Positions 60,882 to 64,000 of a stretch of DNA of 64,000 nucleotides are shown here, piece by piece. Each line of letters opens with the position of its first letter. The first letter of the stretch is position 1. The position numbers were made by a program, and so were the translations under genes. Below the pieces are notes generated by a model. That model made no database searches. It worked only from the letters and a program-made list of their open reading frames with translations, and was not told where the DNA came from. This DNA is from Archegozetes longisetosus (taxonomy: Eukaryota > Arthropoda > Arachnida > Sarcoptiformes > Trhypochthoniidae), in assembly GCA_018873245.2 (NCBI GenBank), contig JAEMBT020000006.1, forward strand, positions 7,709,855-7,773,854, given 5' to 3'.

Positions 60882-61543
60882 ATGGCACTTATTACTAAGC
60901 AAGAATTTGATGTAAAGTATGATATCGTTTGATATGTTTTGATATAACTTATGATTTAGTTCAAAACTCTATTTTTAATTATGTTTAGAGTGAGCTCAGT
61001 ACTCAATAAAGATGTCAAACAATTTGGGAAACAGTTCTTAGTTGACGGTAAAGACGATACGTGTTGGAACTCAGATCAGGTCTCAGTTCATTTGACTCTC
61101 AGTTTTATTATTTTTCTTAAAGTTGAAATTTTAGTTTTAATAACTTTGACTCTAATTTGACAGTTTCAAAAGTAAATATTTAGAAGCTTTTAATAGAAAT
61201 ATTTTGAGTTAAAAATTATGATTATTTACAAATTATTGATATTTTTTAGGGAAAAAATCAATGGGTTGTCTGTCAATTTAAACAAGAAGTTTGTTTATCA
61301 GAAGTGAGATTCCAATTCCAGGGAGGGTTTTCTTCTAATAAGCTAGTTGTACAATTTTTGAATAGTGATCAAAATATAATATCGGAACAATATCTTTATC
61401 CTCAAGATAAAAATCATTTGCAAACATTTGATAATCTATCTGCTGTTTTTGCCAATAGTGTAAAGTTTATATTCACTGATTGTACTGATCTTTTTGGGCG
61501 AATAATTATTTATAAACTTGAACTGATTGGGAACTATAGATAG
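60882..61543 (+). CDS. NR2C2AP: nuclear receptor 2C2-associated protein (TRA16)
   Basis: Small protein with a galactose-binding-like (discoidin/F5-8C-type) fold. The mammalian protein was described as a repressor partner of the orphan receptor TR4 (NR2C2). Three exons, 60882-60916, 60989-61079 and 61250-61543, give 139 aa, the same length as the human protein. Diagnostic blocks are VSSVLNKDVKQFGKQFLVDG, DDTCWNSDQGKNQWV, RFQFQGGFSSNK, LQTFDNLSA and DLFGRIIIYKLELIG. An AATAAA begins at 61545, one base after the stop codon. The gene converges on the esterase with only 73 bp between stop codons. Confidence 0.95.
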
Positions 61544-61616
61544 AAATAAAACTATTTTTATAATCGAATCAATTTTTTACACTAAAAATTACTATTTAAA
61601 GTGACTGATTTAGTTG

Positions 61617-63718
61617 TTATTTAGCTGGTGAGGCAGAGTCAAAAATAAATCTCCACAAATTGCAGTTAGTTTCATGAGGACCTGTACCTATTCTGGGCTC
61701 TGAATTATTTGGATTCAATTCCAGATATTGTCTTTTGTCAAACGAATAAGTGGGCCATTTCTGTTGATCATCTAATAGTGGATATCTAGTGGAAAAGTGG
61801 ACGTGAAGTGATACAGTAATGAAATTTGATCAAAGATATTTACCCGTTTTTGGCAAATCTAGTCCACACATCCATCAGTTTAGCACTGAATTCTCTTTCT
61901 TCTCGAGTATAATTATTATAATTACTGAATGGAGTGCCGAACACAAACTGGATTTCTTCGAAATGCGTGACTCCCATCCATTTGGTCCAATTGGTGAATT
62001 TAGGTCGATGTGTGAAGTAGTAATAATAGACGTTCAGATTCTGATTGGACAATATTTCTGAAAAGAAAACAGTTGGACAGAGAATTATGAAATCACCGAT
62101 TGTTTCATAGAAGGCTTTTCTTATATTCTCGTAATCGTCTGAATCGAAACCATTCATAAAGAAGTGTGTTATTAATTTTGGCATCGGTTGTGGCAAGAAT
62201 TTGAATGAATCTTCTAGTAAAATGACTGCTTCCTCGGCAGTGATATTTTTAGGAGAATCTGCATTAAAAATTTCAGGAAATGTGTAATGAAGAAAAAATG
62301 ATCCCTCGTCAGAATTAGTGCCAATCATCACTTCCTTTTGGTTTCCATAATCTCCATTTTTAATAGCTTCGAATGGATTGATAGGCAAGAAATCGTCACC
62401 AATTGTTACACCAAGAGGTGGGTGAAAGCCTTCCATTAAGTCTTCTTCTTCCTGAATAAGTCTGATGGGATCGATTTGTCTCAAACAACTGATAACAAGT
62501 TCTGGGCGATCCATAAGAGTGATGCTATCATCAGCACAACCAACATTTATAGCTATTTTATTAGCTCTGTCTATAGCTAATTGTTGTTCCTCTAGCATTT
62601 GTGGATTCAAAGGCGAACCACTTTGTAGTATTGCTCTCTTGAATAAATCTCGACTCAGAGTAGATATCATATGAAATCCTATAGAGAAAGCACCAGCAGA
62701 TTCGCCAAATAAAGTAATATCTTGAGGATTGCCACCAAAATACATTATGTTGTTTTGAATCCATTTCAAAGCTAACACTTGATCTAATAGTCCCATATTT
62801 CCAGGTGCTGACTCGTCATTAGCATTCAGAAATCTTAAAGCAAAACCAGTCTTACTTTCTCTTATCAAACAAAATATTTAGTTTTACCCGAATATTGCAA
62901 GTCTATAATTTAAAGTAACAACAACCACATTGCCATAAGCAGCGAGTATTCTTCCGTCATAATAATCTACATCTGAAGAACCAGAAATGAATGCTCCGCC
63001 GTGCATAAACACCTTTGTGTGTGTGAATGTATCAATAGAAAATCATTAAAAATACAGTCAGGTTATTACTTAATTATATGATCGCTTTTGATCTATGCAA
63101 ACATACCATTACTGTTTTTAGTTCTGTATTATTTCGAGTTTCGATCGGAGACCATATATTGAGGTATAAACAATCTTCACTTTGAGTTCGCGTTGAAGTC
63201 CATGGTGTCTGTTTGACAGGCCTTAGTTTGTATTGCATACAAGGAGGAGAATATTCATTTGCTTCTAAAATTGTTTGCCATGGCTTAACTTCCAATGGTT
63301 TTCGAAATCTTAGTTCGCCTGTAATTTAAATAATCAAAAGCTTGAGATTTTGGGTTTCTATCTCAAATGAAAGGAACAGATACCTATCGGTGGTTCAGCA
63401 TAAGGAATGCCTAGAAACATATTTACTTCTGTATCTAATACATCGTATCTTCTTCCTTGTATCTGACCCGATTGGGTTTTGACATAAACTTTTGAATAAT
63501 CTTCTTCCCAGTCAAATTCAGAATCAGAATTGCCATCGTTTTTATATTGAGAAAGTTTTTCAGTTTGGCTGAAGTTAGAGGCACTCAAAAATAGTATTGC
63601 ACTGATTAATGAAGAAACAACTATTGCAGCGATCAATATCTTTAGGATATTTTTGCAATAACAACTTGAATTGCTTTTCGACTTTAAGTCATAATCTATT
63701 CGAGAACAAAACAATTTT
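61617..63718 (-). CDS. cholinesterase-like carboxylesterase with N-terminal membrane anchor (5' end missing)
   Basis: Alpha/beta-hydrolase of the type-B carboxylesterase/cholinesterase family. Five exons are in window: 61617-61785, 61844-62833, 62888-63012, 63107-63318 and 63384-63718; all phases close. The first has no ATG upstream of the conserved domain, so an initiating exon lies further right. A hydrophobic segment ([19 protein letters not shown]) after a basic, Cys-containing stretch suggests a type II anchor with the catalytic domain outside the cell or in the lumen. The triad is intact: Ser in FGESAG, Glu in [10 protein letters not shown] and His in [13 protein letters not shown]. The oxyanion motif is MHGGAF, and [10 protein letters not shown] is present. 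A Trp ten residues before the SEDC cysteine matches the spacing of the acetylcholinesterase choline-binding Trp. It could be an AChE-like or a detoxifying esterase. Confidence 0.92.
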
Positions 63719-64000
63719 CTATAAGACTTTTTTATAGCTTATCTATAATTGGTTTTCAAATGAACCAATTTTGATATTCGCTTACTATATATAAAGTTTT
63801 AATTTTCACATGATTTTACAAGAATTGATTTATGAGAATTTATTTTTAGTTCAAAATAAGTTCAAAAAATTATATTACAATAAAAATTGATGAGCTTAAA
63901 ATTTTAATAATAACCATCTATTTCGGAGTACGATTGAGGCTAATTACAAATTTGAAAACAAGATTAAAATATTGAGCTCGACTGAAAAAATCGATGCTTA
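63719..64000. other. upstream sequence of the esterase, to window edge
   Basis: AT-rich. A minus-strand acceptor (GTCTTATAG) borders the esterase exon at 63719-63720, and a donor-like site (TATATATA/GTAAGCG) lies near 63784. No ATG-bearing coding exon is visible before the edge. Confidence 0.5.

Overview
This is nuclear DNA from an animal. Split genes with GT-AG introns, mostly 50-100 nt long, lie in AT-rich sequence (roughly two thirds A+T by eye). The proteins are clearly metazoan. The compact introns, the Trp-Asp form of the presenilin catalytic motif and the overall gene set point to an arthropod, and I would guess an acariform mite. That taxonomic step is inference. There is no sign of bacterial, viral or organellar DNA.

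Layout. 0.5-2 kb (-): coiled-coil protein with a Phe-Gly/Ser-Pro tail. 3-7.1 kb (-): phosphorylase kinase beta subunit. 8.1-9.5 kb (-): presenilin. 10.7-13.5 kb (-): coatomer delta. 15.6-22.7 kb (+): ARID2/Bap170. 23-24.1 kb (-): five-finger C2H2 protein. 25.6-26.7 kb (+): GOLPH3. 27.2-28.8 kb (-): adaptor with a C-terminal FYB/ADAP-type helically extended SH3 domain. 30.1-31.4 kb (+): MSL3. 34.2-39.8 kb (-): scribbler/ZNF608-609. 39.8-50.5 kb: gene-poor stretch with GA/CT tracts and minisatellites. 50.5-50.9 kb (+): LLPH. 52.7-54.1 kb (-): four-TM protein. 54.1-58.5 kb: another gene-poor stretch. 58.5-60.2 kb (-): HACD3. 60.9-61.5 kb (+): NR2C2AP. 61.6-63.7 kb (-): cholinesterase-like carboxylesterase, cut at its 5' end by the window edge.

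The genes do not form one pathway. Four chromatin or transcription genes (ARID2, C2H2, MSL3, scribbler) sit within 25 kb among secretory and Golgi housekeeping genes (ARCN1, GOLPH3, presenilin, HACD3). I worked out exon phases by hand. ARCN1 (500 codons), ARID2 (1465), HACD3 (389), NR2C2AP (140), LLPH (127), GOLPH3 (295) and MSL3 (358) all close exactly. Presenilin and PHKB each contain one junction that does not close.

The most novel signal is a pair of homologous hairpins 22.4 kb apart (about 32667-32737 and 55073-55135). They align without gaps over some 70 nt and show a compensatory base-pair change. Other points of interest are the FYB-type SH3 adaptor, a 12-nt microexon in PHKB, and two orphan candidate exons in the gene-poor region.
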